A stretch of 8,258 bases of DNA from M3007 sp038203695 (GCA_038203695.1 JBBRDQ010000217.1:1-8258), one strand, 5' to 3'. Counted from the stretch's first letter, positions 1-5,648 are shown. Notes: a model not told the origin generated them from the sequence alone. A program made the numbers and translations.

Positions 1-2
1 AC

Positions 3-359
3 CGCAAAGGCGCAACGCCGGCCGGTAAAGGCGTGATGGGGATTATTCCGGGCTCCATGACGGCGCCCGGATTCTTAGTGCGCGGCAAAGGCGATGCCTC
101 GGCAATCAACTCGGCTTCGCACGGTGCGGGTCGCCAGATGAGCCGTACGCAGGCCAATAAAAACATCAGCAAAGCCGAACTGCGCACGATTTTGCAGGAT
201 ATGGGCGTGTCGCTGATCGGCGGTGGACTGGACGAAGCGCCGATGGCGTACAAGGATATTCACCAGGTGATGGCTTCGCAGCAGGAATTAGTGGATGTTG
301 TCGCCCAGTTTTCGCCAAAAATGGTGCGTATGGCGGACGACGGCAGCCGGGAAGATTGA
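3..359 (+). CDS. rtcB: RNA-splicing/repair ligase RtcB, C-terminal part (5' truncated by window edge)
   Basis: RtcB joins RNA 2',3'-cyclic phosphate or 3'-phosphate ends to 5'-OH ends, using GTP and Mn2+, through a histidine-GMP intermediate. Only the last 118 residues are present; the reading frame is open from base 3 and the start lies outside the window. Visible hallmarks are the glycine-rich MGIIPGSM segment, the SHGAGR.MSR motif (its histidine is the family's guanylylated residue) and the C-terminal LDEAPMAYKDI segment, whose lysine belongs to the guanine pocket. The C-terminal wording resembles the E. coli-type bacterial RtcB. The stop is TGA at 357-359. Downstream lie a tRNA-like RNA region and a slipin gene on the same strand, which suits an RNA-repair locus. 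Whether rtcA, archease, rtcR or a Ro60 gene lies upstream cannot be seen. Confidence 0.96.
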   Translation, partial: RKGATPAGKGVMGIIPGSMTAPGFLVRGKGDASAINSASHGAGRQMSRTQANKNISKAELRTILQDMGVSLIGGGLDEAPMAYKDIHQVMASQQELVDVVAQFSPKMVRMADDGSRED

Positions 360-375
360 CGGGGGACGGTAGGCA

Positions 376-412
376 ATAGATGATAATGATGAATAATGAG
401 GAATGATGAATT
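376..412. repeat. AT-rich short-period repeat (GATGA/AATGATG type) just after rtcB
   Basis: Starting 17 bp after the rtcB stop, the sequence becomes an imperfect array of GATGA, AATGATG and AATAATG words. The 11-mer GAATGATGAAT (401-411) occurs again, inverted, at 6103-6113 before fabD. It resembles the heptamer array after trxB in position and style, though the words differ. It is probably a slippage-prone intergenic repeat; no coding role is visible. Confidence 0.55.
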
Positions 413-543
413 TTCATCGTTTTGATCATAAAGAGTAGACGGTTTAAACTTACTGATCCCTGGTCGGGCGTTTCTGGATGGCGCCGATGTATTGGCCGCG
501 TGCGGTACAATTTGCAGGTCGGGAGCGTAGATTGAGTCTGACA

Positions 544-606
544 TGTGTCGGTCGTGGGTTCGATTCCCACCTTCTCCGGAAGTAGCTCAGCGGTTAGAGC
601 AACACA
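544..606 (+). ncRNA. Permuted tRNA-like module 1 (T arm, capped acceptor stem, D arm)
   Basis: The order is: anticodon-stem 3' strand TGTGT (544-548), 5-nt variable loop (549-553), T arm GTGGG/CCCAC with loop TTCGATT (554-570), acceptor 3' strand CTTC (571-574), a TCCG tetraloop of the UNCG class (575-578), acceptor 5' strand GAAG (579-582), TA as tRNA positions 8-9, D arm GCTC/GAGC with loop AGCGGTTA (585-600), A as position 26, and anticodon-stem 5' strand ACACA (602-606), fully complementary to 544-548. The conserved U8, A14, G18G19 and T54-T55-C56 positions are present. The 15-48 Levitt pair would be G590 with C553. Read as ordinary linear tRNAs, neither neighbour has a matching acceptor stem; read as permuted, every stem pairs. 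The acceptor stem is only 4 bp instead of 7. Confidence 0.72.
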
Positions 607-671
607 CCATGGTTTGCAGGTTCGAATCCTGCTCCGACGATGACTCGGATTGCATAATGGTAATGCACTGG
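607..671 (+). ncRNA. Permuted tRNA-like module 2 (T arm, capped acceptor stem, D arm)
   Basis: It directly abuts module 1. The order is: CCA (607-609), then T610 and the 5-nt variable loop GGTTT (611-615), T arm GCAGG/CCTGC with loop TTCGAAT (616-632), acceptor strand TCCGA (633-637), a 7-nt loop (638-644), the complementary strand TCGGA (645-649), TT as positions 8-9, D arm GCAT/ATGC with loop AATGGTA (652-666), A667 as position 26, and CTGG (668-671), of which TGG pairs with CCA. The Levitt 15-48 pair would be A657 with T615, and G18G19 are G659 and G660. The D arm differs clearly from module 1 and recalls the TGCATAATGGTAATGCA type of tRNA-Asn/Gln/Gly genes. The anticodon-like closing stem is weak, with 3 clear pairs. 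Confidence 0.68.
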
Positions 672-796
672 ACTGTTAATCCATTACCCACGAAAGAAGG
701 GCACTTTTCAAATCGCCCAACGGACCAACCGGGCGTATCCTGCTGATTGTCAGTAGTTTGCCGGAGACTTTGCAGGTTTTTTACGCGGCCGGTACA

Positions 797-984
797 GCAT
801 AAATCAATGGTTGAATGCTACGGGATAGCAGGTCATGCACAGGTGTAACGCCGGTGCGTGCAGGCTGTGTACGGTTTCAACACAACGATCTATGCGCTGC
901 CGGCTGCCGCCAAAACTTCCGCTTCCGGCAAACGGATGCGTCGCGGTGGGTCTTTTTTCGAACCTTATTAACGCACGATACACA
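797..984. other. Leader region before slipin: small hairpins, no gene
   Basis: No coding gene is supported. Three small hairpins are visible: TGCTA/TAGCA (816-830), CATGCAC/GTGCGTG with one G-U pair (834-860), and TGTGT/ACACA (866-870 with 880-884), which repeats the closing-stem words of tRNA-like module 1. The slipin reading frame stays open back to 835, but the extra 50 residues would be Cys/Arg-rich and unlike the family. No clear -7 box or Shine-Dalgarno sequence precedes the slipin start. Confidence 0.4.
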
Positions 985-2079
985 ATGAAACACATTACAA
1001 TTCCAATCAACCAGGTGGGCCTGGTTTTCAAAAATGGTCAACTGGTCCGGGTATTAACCACTGGCCAGTACTGGGTAGCCTTCAGCACGGTGGTCGAGGT
1101 ATACGACATGTCGGCCATTTTTTTGCCGAAACACGATTTGAACGTCTTGTTGCAACACGCCGGTCTGGCTGAATTGCTCGATGTCGTCGAAGTGGCCGAC
1201 AGTGAAATCGCTTTATTGTACAAAGACGGCAACTTCCGGCAGGTGCTGGTCACCGGAAAGTACGCTTTCTGGAAAGGCGCTACGGTGCACACCACCATTA
1301 AGGCGAATATGCGGACGATCCACATCGACGATCAGATCGATAAAAACCTGATCGACCGCGGGGCATTGTATCCTAATATCCGGATGTTCAAGGTCGATAC
1401 GTTCGAACAGGGCGTCTTGTTTGTCAACGGGGTAATGACGCGTACGCTGACCGGTGGCACGTATTATTTCTGGAAAAACAGCGACACGATGGACCTTGTC
1501 AAGGCCGATATGCGCCAAATGACCATTGATATCGGCGGGCAGGAAGTGCTGACCAAAGACAAAGCCCAGTTGCGGATCAACTTCACCGTGCAATTCCGCG
1601 TCGTGGACCTGGTCAAAGCACTGGTGGAAAACAAGGACTTCGACAAACAACTCTACACGCAGATGCAAATGGCTTTGCGCGAGATCGTCGGCAAACTGAC
1701 CTTTGACGAATTGATGGAAAGCAAAGAACAGGTAGCCGCACAAGTTATGGCAAATGCGATAGAAAAAGCCCGCGAACTGGGGGTGCAACTGGCCGGTTTC
1801 GGCATAAAAGACATCATCCTGCCGGGCGAGATCAAGGACATTATGAACCAGGTGCTGGTGGCCGAAAAACGCGCCCAGGCCAATGTCATCATGCGCCGGG
1901 AAGAAACCGCTTCTACGCGCAGCCTGATGAACACCGCCAAACTGATGGAAGAAAACGCCATGTTGTTCAAACTCAAAGAGATGGAATACGTGGAGAAAAT
2001 CGCCGAGAAAATCCACACGATCACCCTCTCCGGAGGTGGACAGATCGTCGATCAGTTAAAACAATTATTCGTGAAATGA
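985..2079 (+). CDS. Slipin-family SPFH/band-7 protein (long, soluble type)
   Basis: The protein has 364 residues. Slipins are stomatin-related SPFH proteins that oligomerise at membranes. Longer forms without a membrane segment are often encoded beside rtcB, which fits here. The N-terminal region carries three copies of one motif, roughly [ED]-x-[AG]-L-x-[FY]-x-[ND]-G-x-x-x-R-x-L-x-x-G-x-Y-x-[FV], at about residues 10-31, 74-97 and 141-164. The SPFH core follows (about 140-300), with FTVQFRVVD, GKLTFDELM and FGIKDIILPGEIKDIMNQV. The tail is a charged helical segment (about 290-345) likely to form a coiled coil. No signal peptide or transmembrane segment is visible. The ATG at 985 was chosen because homology starts at once (MKHITIPINQVGLVFKNG); an upstream in-frame ATG at 835 would add a poor extension. 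Its exact role in RNA repair is not established. Confidence 0.9.
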   Translation: MKHITIPINQVGLVFKNGQLVRVLTTGQYWVAFSTVVEVYDMSAIFLPKHDLNVLLQHAGLAELLDVVEVADSEIALLYKDGNFRQVLVTGKYAFWKGATVHTTIKANMRTIHIDDQIDKNLIDRGALYPNIRMFKVDTFEQGVLFVNGVMTRTLTGGTYYFWKNSDTMDLVKADMRQMTIDIGGQEVLTKDKAQLRINFTVQFRVVDLVKALVENKDFDKQLYTQMQMALREIVGKLTFDELMESKEQVAAQVMANAIEKARELGVQLAGFGIKDIILPGEIKDIMNQVLVAEKRAQANVIMRREETASTRSLMNTAKLMEENAMLFKLKEMEYVEKIAEKIHTITLSGGGQIVDQLKQLFVK

Positions 2080-2105
2080 GGTGATTGAATTGCCTCCGAT
2101 AGGAT

Positions 2106-2135
2106 GCGGAGCGATGGATATGGCCATCGCTCCGC
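2106..2135. other. Perfect 12-bp stem-loop after slipin
   Basis: Bases 2106-2117 pair perfectly with 2124-2135 around a 6-nt loop (ATATGG), 27 bp after the slipin stop. No T-tract follows directly, so this is more likely a 3'-end stabilising hairpin than a terminator on its own. It stands just before the terminator candidate at 2142-2169. Confidence 0.6.
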
Positions 2136-2141
2136 CGCGTG

Positions 2142-2169
2142 CGGACTGCTGTTGTGCAGGGCCGTTTTT
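2142..2169 (+). terminator. Probable rho-independent terminator of slipin
   Basis: The stem is CGG (2142-2144) with CCG (2162-2164), a small internal loop, then CTGC (2146-2149) with GCAG (2156-2159) around TGTTGT. It is followed at once by five T (2165-2169) and a second T run shortly after. The stem is short and interrupted, so strength is uncertain; the large palindrome at 2297-2380 would back it up. Confidence 0.45.
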
Positions 2170-2296
2170 ACTATTTTTTCGTCAATAAAAGCCTTTTTAT
2201 TTAACATTTTCCCAACAAAGGCTACTAAAAGAACGGGCCGGCGGGTAATTATACAGTAACCGTCTTATCGAGCCAGACGGTGCATACTTTGTCGTT

Positions 2297-2380
2297 GGTG
2301 AAACGATAAGCATTAAAAAAATCCTGGCAATTACCTGTAATTGCCAGGATTTTTTTAATGCTGGCGCTTATTGTTTCACC
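2297..2380. repeat. 84-nt fold-back palindrome that includes the end of the T9SS gene
   Basis: Outside the terminator core, 2297-2311 (GGTGAAACGATAAGC) matches the reverse complement of 2366-2380 at 14 of 15 positions. The right copy is the coding end of the minus-strand gene (Val-Val-Lys-Gln-stop). Together with the core, about 38 pairs form with one bulge (2362-2367, TGGCGC). Confidence 0.75.
2310..2361. terminator. Strong bidirectional terminator between convergent slipin and T9SS genes
   Basis: A perfect inverted repeat of 25 bp per arm (2310-2334 and 2337-2361) holds a GC-containing core (TCCTGGCAATTAC), flanked by seven A on the left and seven T on the right. A terminator hairpin with a U-tract therefore forms in transcripts from either strand. 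It lies 6 bp past the stop codon of the minus-strand gene and faces the plus-strand slipin gene. Confidence 0.85.
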
Positions 2381-3720
2381 ACTTTTCCCGTGTAAAAAGC
2401 CGCGTCATTTTGCGCCGTCACCTGGTAAATCCCGGCTGGCAAGGTGGTCAGGTTCAAGTTGTCGCCTGGCTGTACGATCTGCGAAGACAGCAGGTGGCCC
2501 GACAGGTCGAATACCTGTACGTGTGCCTCTGCAGCGATGGACACCCGGACTAACCCGGTGGTCGGATTGGGTGCGATCTGTAGCGGTGCTGTGTTGCGTG
2601 GTGCAGGAAGTACTGCTGAAGATCCACCACTGTAATAGTAATATTCGCGGTAATTCAGGGTGTACTGGTTGAGCGCGTTATCCCAGGTGTAATTGGATTC
2701 TACGGATAGGTATTCATCCTGCATATAGCCATACATAACTTTTTGTTTCCCAATCGATTGGCCTTGTTCAAAGGTTTCTGTTTCGGTTGTAATCAAACGC
2801 ATATTGTTATCATAGCCGGAAATAATGATCTGGTCAGGGCTCCAATCGTTGATGCCTTCCACCCAGTTGTAAGTATTCTCTTGTTTTACCTGATTTTGTG
2901 CATTGTAAGCGTAGGTAGTACGCGTAACCGGCATAAATCCTCCGAGGCCGTTGGAAGTGAATTCAATGGTCTGGATCAACAAATGATTGACATAAGACAG
3001 GTCCTGTTTGCCGGTTGGCAAAGAAAAACCGCTCACCATAATAGAAGATTCGATCAGGTGATTGTCGTTATTGGCGTCATAGAAGTAGGTATCGACGGTA
3101 AATCCCGGTTGCCCGTCAAAATCGAACGAAGCAAGCGTTTTTTGCAGCCGGTTCTGGGCATCGAAAATGTATTGAAGGCTGAACACCTGCACCCATGCCG
3201 TTACGTCTTCCTGCCATTCGGAAACGAGGATAGAATCAATTAACGTCAGGGAATTGCCATGCGGAAACAGTTTCAACTGACTGCCCTTGACCCAGTTCCC
3301 GGCCTGATTATCATAATCCTCTGCAGAAATATGGATGATGCGGTCCAGTGCATCGGTCGTTGTGGTCGCCCGGTCCATTGGTCTCCAGATATCGTTGATG
3401 AGCTGGGCTTCTGTAGCTACTGACACGTGGGTTTGCGGGTATTGGTAAATGGTGCGAACTATCGGCGTGGAGTCCTGGCCATTTAGCGGATAATTCGTGA
3501 AGCGTTTGGTAGAGTCCAGTTGCAAGGGCGTAGAACGCGATTGAATGCCTTGCGGATTGCCGGGCCTGTTTGTATTGAAACCCGCCTGCTGTAATATTTT
3601 TTGGGCCGAAAGGGCGAGCGTATTCACCGGAGCGACTGCCCCTAACGGCAGGGTTTTCTGGGCAAGGATTTGGCTGATTGCCAATGTCCAGATCAGGACG
3701 GGCAGGAATAGTTGTTTCAT
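2368..3720 (-). CDS. Secreted protein of unknown function with T9SS type A sorting domain
   Basis: The protein has 450 residues. It starts with a signal peptide (K2, hydrophobic segment to about 18, likely cut after ILA at residue 20). It ends with a type A sorting domain at about 380-450: APNPTTGLVRV, VFDLSGHLL, LPAGIYQV and a terminal KVVKQ. The family knowledge is that such domains send proteins through the type IX secretion system to the cell surface or medium, with removal of the tail. The middle (about 130-365) is rich in Tyr, Trp and Asn, with recurring Y.YD..N-type and W-containing segments of about 45-50 residues, suggesting a beta-rich repeat body. I recognise no catalytic motif. 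It is transcribed alone, has no Shine-Dalgarno sequence, and ends in the terminator palindrome. It could be an adhesin, a cell-wall or matrix protein, or an orphan. Confidence 0.9.
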   Translation of the reverse strand: MKQLFLPVLIWTLAISQILAQKTLPLGAVAPVNTLALSAQKILQQAGFNTNRPGNPQGIQSRSTPLQLDSTKRFTNYPLNGQDSTPIVRTIYQYPQTHVSVATEAQLINDIWRPMDRATTTTDALDRIIHISAEDYDNQAGNWVKGSQLKLFPHGNSLTLIDSILVSEWQEDVTAWVQVFSLQYIFDAQNRLQKTLASFDFDGQPGFTVDTYFYDANNDNHLIESSIMVSGFSLPTGKQDLSYVNHLLIQTIEFTSNGLGGFMPVTRTTYAYNAQNQVKQENTYNWVEGINDWSPDQIIISGYDNNMRLITTETETFEQGQSIGKQKVMYGYMQDEYLSVESNYTWDNALNQYTLNYREYYYYSGGSSAVLPAPRNTAPLQIAPNPTTGLVRVSIAAEAHVQVFDLSGHLLSSQIVQPGDNLNLTTLPAGIYQVTAQNDAAFYTGKVVKQ

Positions 3721-4310
3721 GTTGAACGAATTTATAGATTTATTTTGTGTTATTTGTAAATGCGTGGGTCGTTGAGGTAAGCAGTTCGGCGGCTACTAAC
3801 TGTAGATCGGCTTTCACCGTCACCAGAAAAATTCGCGGTTTATAGACCAGCCATTTTTCAAATAGTTGCATGGCCAGGTCAATGGAACAGGATAAAAAAC
3901 AGAGTTCCAACCGCCTGAAACCGCAGGAACGGTCGGAGGTGACGGTCAGTCAGGAGCGCGTGGCGGATTTTAAATTTGGCCGTGGAAATAGGGGGGACGG
4001 AGTCTTCTATTTGTTTCTCCCCGGCGATCGCCCATTCAATATGCGGGTAGTATTCAAAGTAAATGAGATTGTAGCAAAAAAATTTCCGGTAAAAATTTTT
4101 CGAAGACCATCATTATCTGCAAAATGTTCGTCCAGACGATGTCCAGATCATTGGTTACGCCTGTATAAAGGATTGTTTTTTAACATCGAAGATTATCCGG
4201 GGATAAAATCGCCGGCAATCTGCCCCAAAAACACCACCGCCTCCACTACAACCAGGTTGCAGCAGGGGCGGTACATATTATAAAAGCCCAACGGATTGAA
4301 ACCCGGGTGC
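3721..4310. other. 590-bp gap between the T9SS gene and ilvE; no intact gene
   Basis: Apart from the GIY-YIG remnant (4002-4209, minus strand), no gene is convincing. A minus-strand ORF of 43 codons (3740-3871) reads MQLFEKWLVYKPRIFLVTVK at its start and has reasonable composition, but it has no recognisable relative and may be chance or part of the decayed region. Just past the ilvE stop, a weak stem on the minus strand followed by CTTTTATAAT (about 4280-4306) may act as the ilvE terminator. Confidence 0.45.
4002..4209 (-). pseudogene. Decayed GIY-YIG endonuclease-family gene
   Basis: Three consecutive minus-strand fragments in shifting frames rebuild the small GIY-YIG (YhbQ/UvrC-N-like) domain. 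The first is ILSPDNLRC, an in-frame TAA at 4180-4182, then KTILYTGVTNDLDIVW (to 4132). After a frameshift comes EHFADNDGLRKIFTGNFF (4129-4076). After another shift in a run of seven A/T (4076-4082) comes CYNLIYFEYYPHIEWAIAGEKQIED (4076-4002). The family pattern is YIL..N..LYTGVTNDL..R..EH, then F...Y...LIY.E, then IE.AI.REKQIK, in this order and spacing. The Arg pair after NDL, which supplies the catalytic arginine in this family, is not preserved (D-I here). The N-terminal start and the C-terminal tail cannot be traced. The stop plus two frameshifts mark it as non-functional. Confidence 0.72.
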
Positions 4311-5426
4311 TTAGTGTGCCATTTCTTTTTCCTGTACCAGTGCTAGTACGCCGGTGTTTTCGCAACTCATCAACCAGCCATGTGTATCTTTCTCCAGACC
4401 CATCCGCAGGCGGTTAATGTAGTTTTTGAGGCGATTGGCAATCGGGCGGCTTTCATCATTCACCGGTGGTAATTCGAGTTTGCGGTCGCGCCAGGTAATA
4501 TCACTCACATGGCTGATCACTGCTGCCGTGCCGGTGCCGAAACACTCTTGTAACGTGCCCCGCCAGTAGGCGTCAGCGATTTCAGCAATGCTCAACAAAC
4601 GGTCTTCGACATTGTAACCCCATTCCTTGAGCAGCATCATCAAACTCTCCCGGGTAATGCCGCGCAGGATCGTTCCGGTCGTAGCCGGGGTAATCACTTT
4701 TCCGTCGATGACGAAAAAGAGATTCATCGTACCCACTTCCTGTACATATTTTTTCTCGTCGGCATCCATCCACATGACCTGATCGTAACCGGCCTGTTTG
4801 GCACGCATGGCTGGCAGCAGGGATGCGCCGTAGTTGCCGGCGCATTTGGCTTCGCCCGCTCCACCTTGTGCAGCACGGGTGAAAACCTCCTCTACCCACA
4901 GCTTAACGGGTTTCGGGTAATAAGGACCTACCGGGCCGGTAAAAATCAGGAACGTATATTTTTCAGACGTATGCACACCAAAATATTCGTCGGTCGCAAA
5001 CATCAGCGGTCGCACATACAGCGAGTAATCTTCCATTCCCGGGATCCAGTCGCGGTCCAGATCAACCAGCGCTTTGGCGCCTTGCAGGAAGAGGTCTTCC
5101 GGGATTTGCGGCATGCACATGCGCTCGGCCGAAGCGTTCATTCGGCGGGCATTCATTTCCGGACGAAAAAGTACGGGTTCGCCATTGCGTTTGGTCGCTT
5201 TCAAACCTTCAAAAATACTTTGACCGTAGTGTAATGCCAGATTGGACGGCGCAATAGACATATTCTGGTAAGGCTCGATACGAGCATTTACCCATTCTTT
5301 ACCGTCGTAGTCGGCGATAAACATGTGGTCAGAAATTACCTTGCCAAAGGTGAGATTGGAAAAATCAACCGAATCGAGTCTGGAATGATTTGTGGTGGAG
5401 ACCGTCATTGGATACTTCATTGCCAT
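4311..5426 (-). CDS. ilvE: Branched-chain amino acid aminotransferase
   Basis: The protein has 371 residues. It transfers the amino group between Leu/Ile/Val and 2-oxoglutarate in the cytoplasm, the last step of their synthesis and first of their breakdown. It is a fold-type IV PLP enzyme of the eukaryote-like (BCAT2) length class. Visible motifs are LHYGQSIFEGLKA (residues 66-78), YVRPLMFATD (137-146), the PLP lysine in GEAKCAGNYGASL (K194), QEVGTMNLFFVI (229-240), GTILRGITRESL (251-262) and the phosphate-binding ECFGTGTAAVISHV (294-307). Nothing is missing. Three ATGs lie close together (residues 1, 3 and 7) and there is no Shine-Dalgarno sequence, so the exact start is uncertain by a few codons. 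A Bacteroidota-type promoter lies about 50 bp upstream. No other ilv/leu gene is adjacent. Confidence 0.95.
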   Translation of the reverse strand: MAMKYPMTVSTTNHSRLDSVDFSNLTFGKVISDHMFIADYDGKEWVNARIEPYQNMSIAPSNLALHYGQSIFEGLKATKRNGEPVLFRPEMNARRMNASAERMCMPQIPEDLFLQGAKALVDLDRDWIPGMEDYSLYVRPLMFATDEYFGVHTSEKYTFLIFTGPVGPYYPKPVKLWVEEVFTRAAQGGAGEAKCAGNYGASLLPAMRAKQAGYDQVMWMDADEKKYVQEVGTMNLFFVIDGKVITPATTGTILRGITRESLMMLLKEWGYNVEDRLLSIAEIADAYWRGTLQECFGTGTAAVISHVSDITWRDRKLELPPVNDESRPIANRLKNYINRLRMGLEKDTHGWLMSCENTGVLALVQEKEMAH

Positions 5427-5472
5427 GTGCAGGAAATTTGACGAAGGTGAAAAAAGTTGTATTTTGATGCTG

Positions 5473-5500
5473 CAAAAATACGGTAACTTTGCGGACCAAA
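5473..5500 (-). promoter_or_regulatory. Bacteroidota-type promoter for ilvE
   Basis: On the minus strand, TTTG (5500-5497) is followed after 16 nt by TATTTTTG (5480-5473), an exact match to the -7 consensus TAnnTTTG. The spacing is slightly shorter than usual. It would give a leader of about 40 nt before the ilvE ATG. Confidence 0.6.
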
Positions 5501-5648
5501 AAAATTTTATTTCAAAATAAGGAAATGAACCCGGGTATTTTCAAAATTATGTATCTTTAATCGGCGAAAAAAATAGTAAAAATACTTAATTTGCCGAAAA
5601 GGATACCTGGAGATTGCCTTGGACACGCTGCTGTAAAAATATAAAAAA

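Larger units (their letters stand above)
488..796 (+). ncRNA. Candidate structured RNA with two permuted tRNA-like modules, enclosed by a long-range helix
   Basis: Bases 488-502 can pair with 782-796: 15 consecutive pairs, 12 Watson-Crick and 3 G-U. This helix encloses both tRNA-like modules (544-671), a 7-bp hairpin (740-756, loop TTG) and two competing hairpins (699-718 and 714-735). A run of six T (777-782) follows GCAGG at 772-776, which can pair with CCTGC at 739-743, so transcription might instead end there. No credible protein gene exists between rtcB and slipin. Bacterial Y RNAs of the YrlA class are known tRNA mimics encoded near rsr/rtcBA genes and have 5' and 3' ends paired into a stem, so this may be a divergent relative. 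I could not recognise the Ro60-binding stem consensus. The strand is inferred from the T- and D-loop sequences and from the flanking genes. RNA ends and promoter are unknown; TTTG at 421-424 with TAAACTTA at 445-452 is only a weak promoter candidate. Confidence 0.55.

Noticed and set aside
166..570. 134-codon minus-strand ORF spanning the rtcB end and the RNA region
   Set aside because: Runs antisense to rtcB and to the T arm of module 1; its opening residues MGIEPTTDT come from that tRNA-like sequence.
579..639. A normal linear tRNA made of the D arm of module 1 and the T arm of module 2
   Set aside because: The acceptor strands (GAAG versus TCCGACG) do not pair and the anticodon region has no proper 5-bp stem or 7-nt loop with U33; the permuted reading explains all stems.
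543..746. 67-codon plus-strand ORF over the tRNA-like region
   Set aside because: It is chance translation of the structured RNA; no family resemblance, and every segment is explained by tRNA-like stems.
835..984. Upstream start for slipin, adding 50 residues
   Set aside because: The extension is Cys/Arg-rich, has no family likeness, and overlaps hairpins; conserved sequence begins exactly at the ATG at 985.
1213..2016. 267-codon minus-strand ORF opposite slipin
   Set aside because: His/Phe-rich composition typical of an antisense shadow of a real gene.
3740..3871. 43-codon minus-strand ORF just upstream of the T9SS gene
   Set aside because: Composition is plausible but there is no recognisable relative, no ribosome-binding signal, and it lies in a decayed region; not listed as a gene.
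4193..4276. 27-codon minus-strand ORF after ilvE
   Set aside because: Very short; overlaps the start of the GIY-YIG remnant and shows no leader-peptide logic because it is downstream of ilvE.
3870..4283. 137-codon plus-strand ORF in the gap before ilvE
   Set aside because: It is antisense to the GIY-YIG remnant and has no coherent domain.
4284..4305. CRISPR-repeat-like words (GTTTCAATCC on the minus strand)
   Set aside because: Single copy, no spacers or second repeat nearby.
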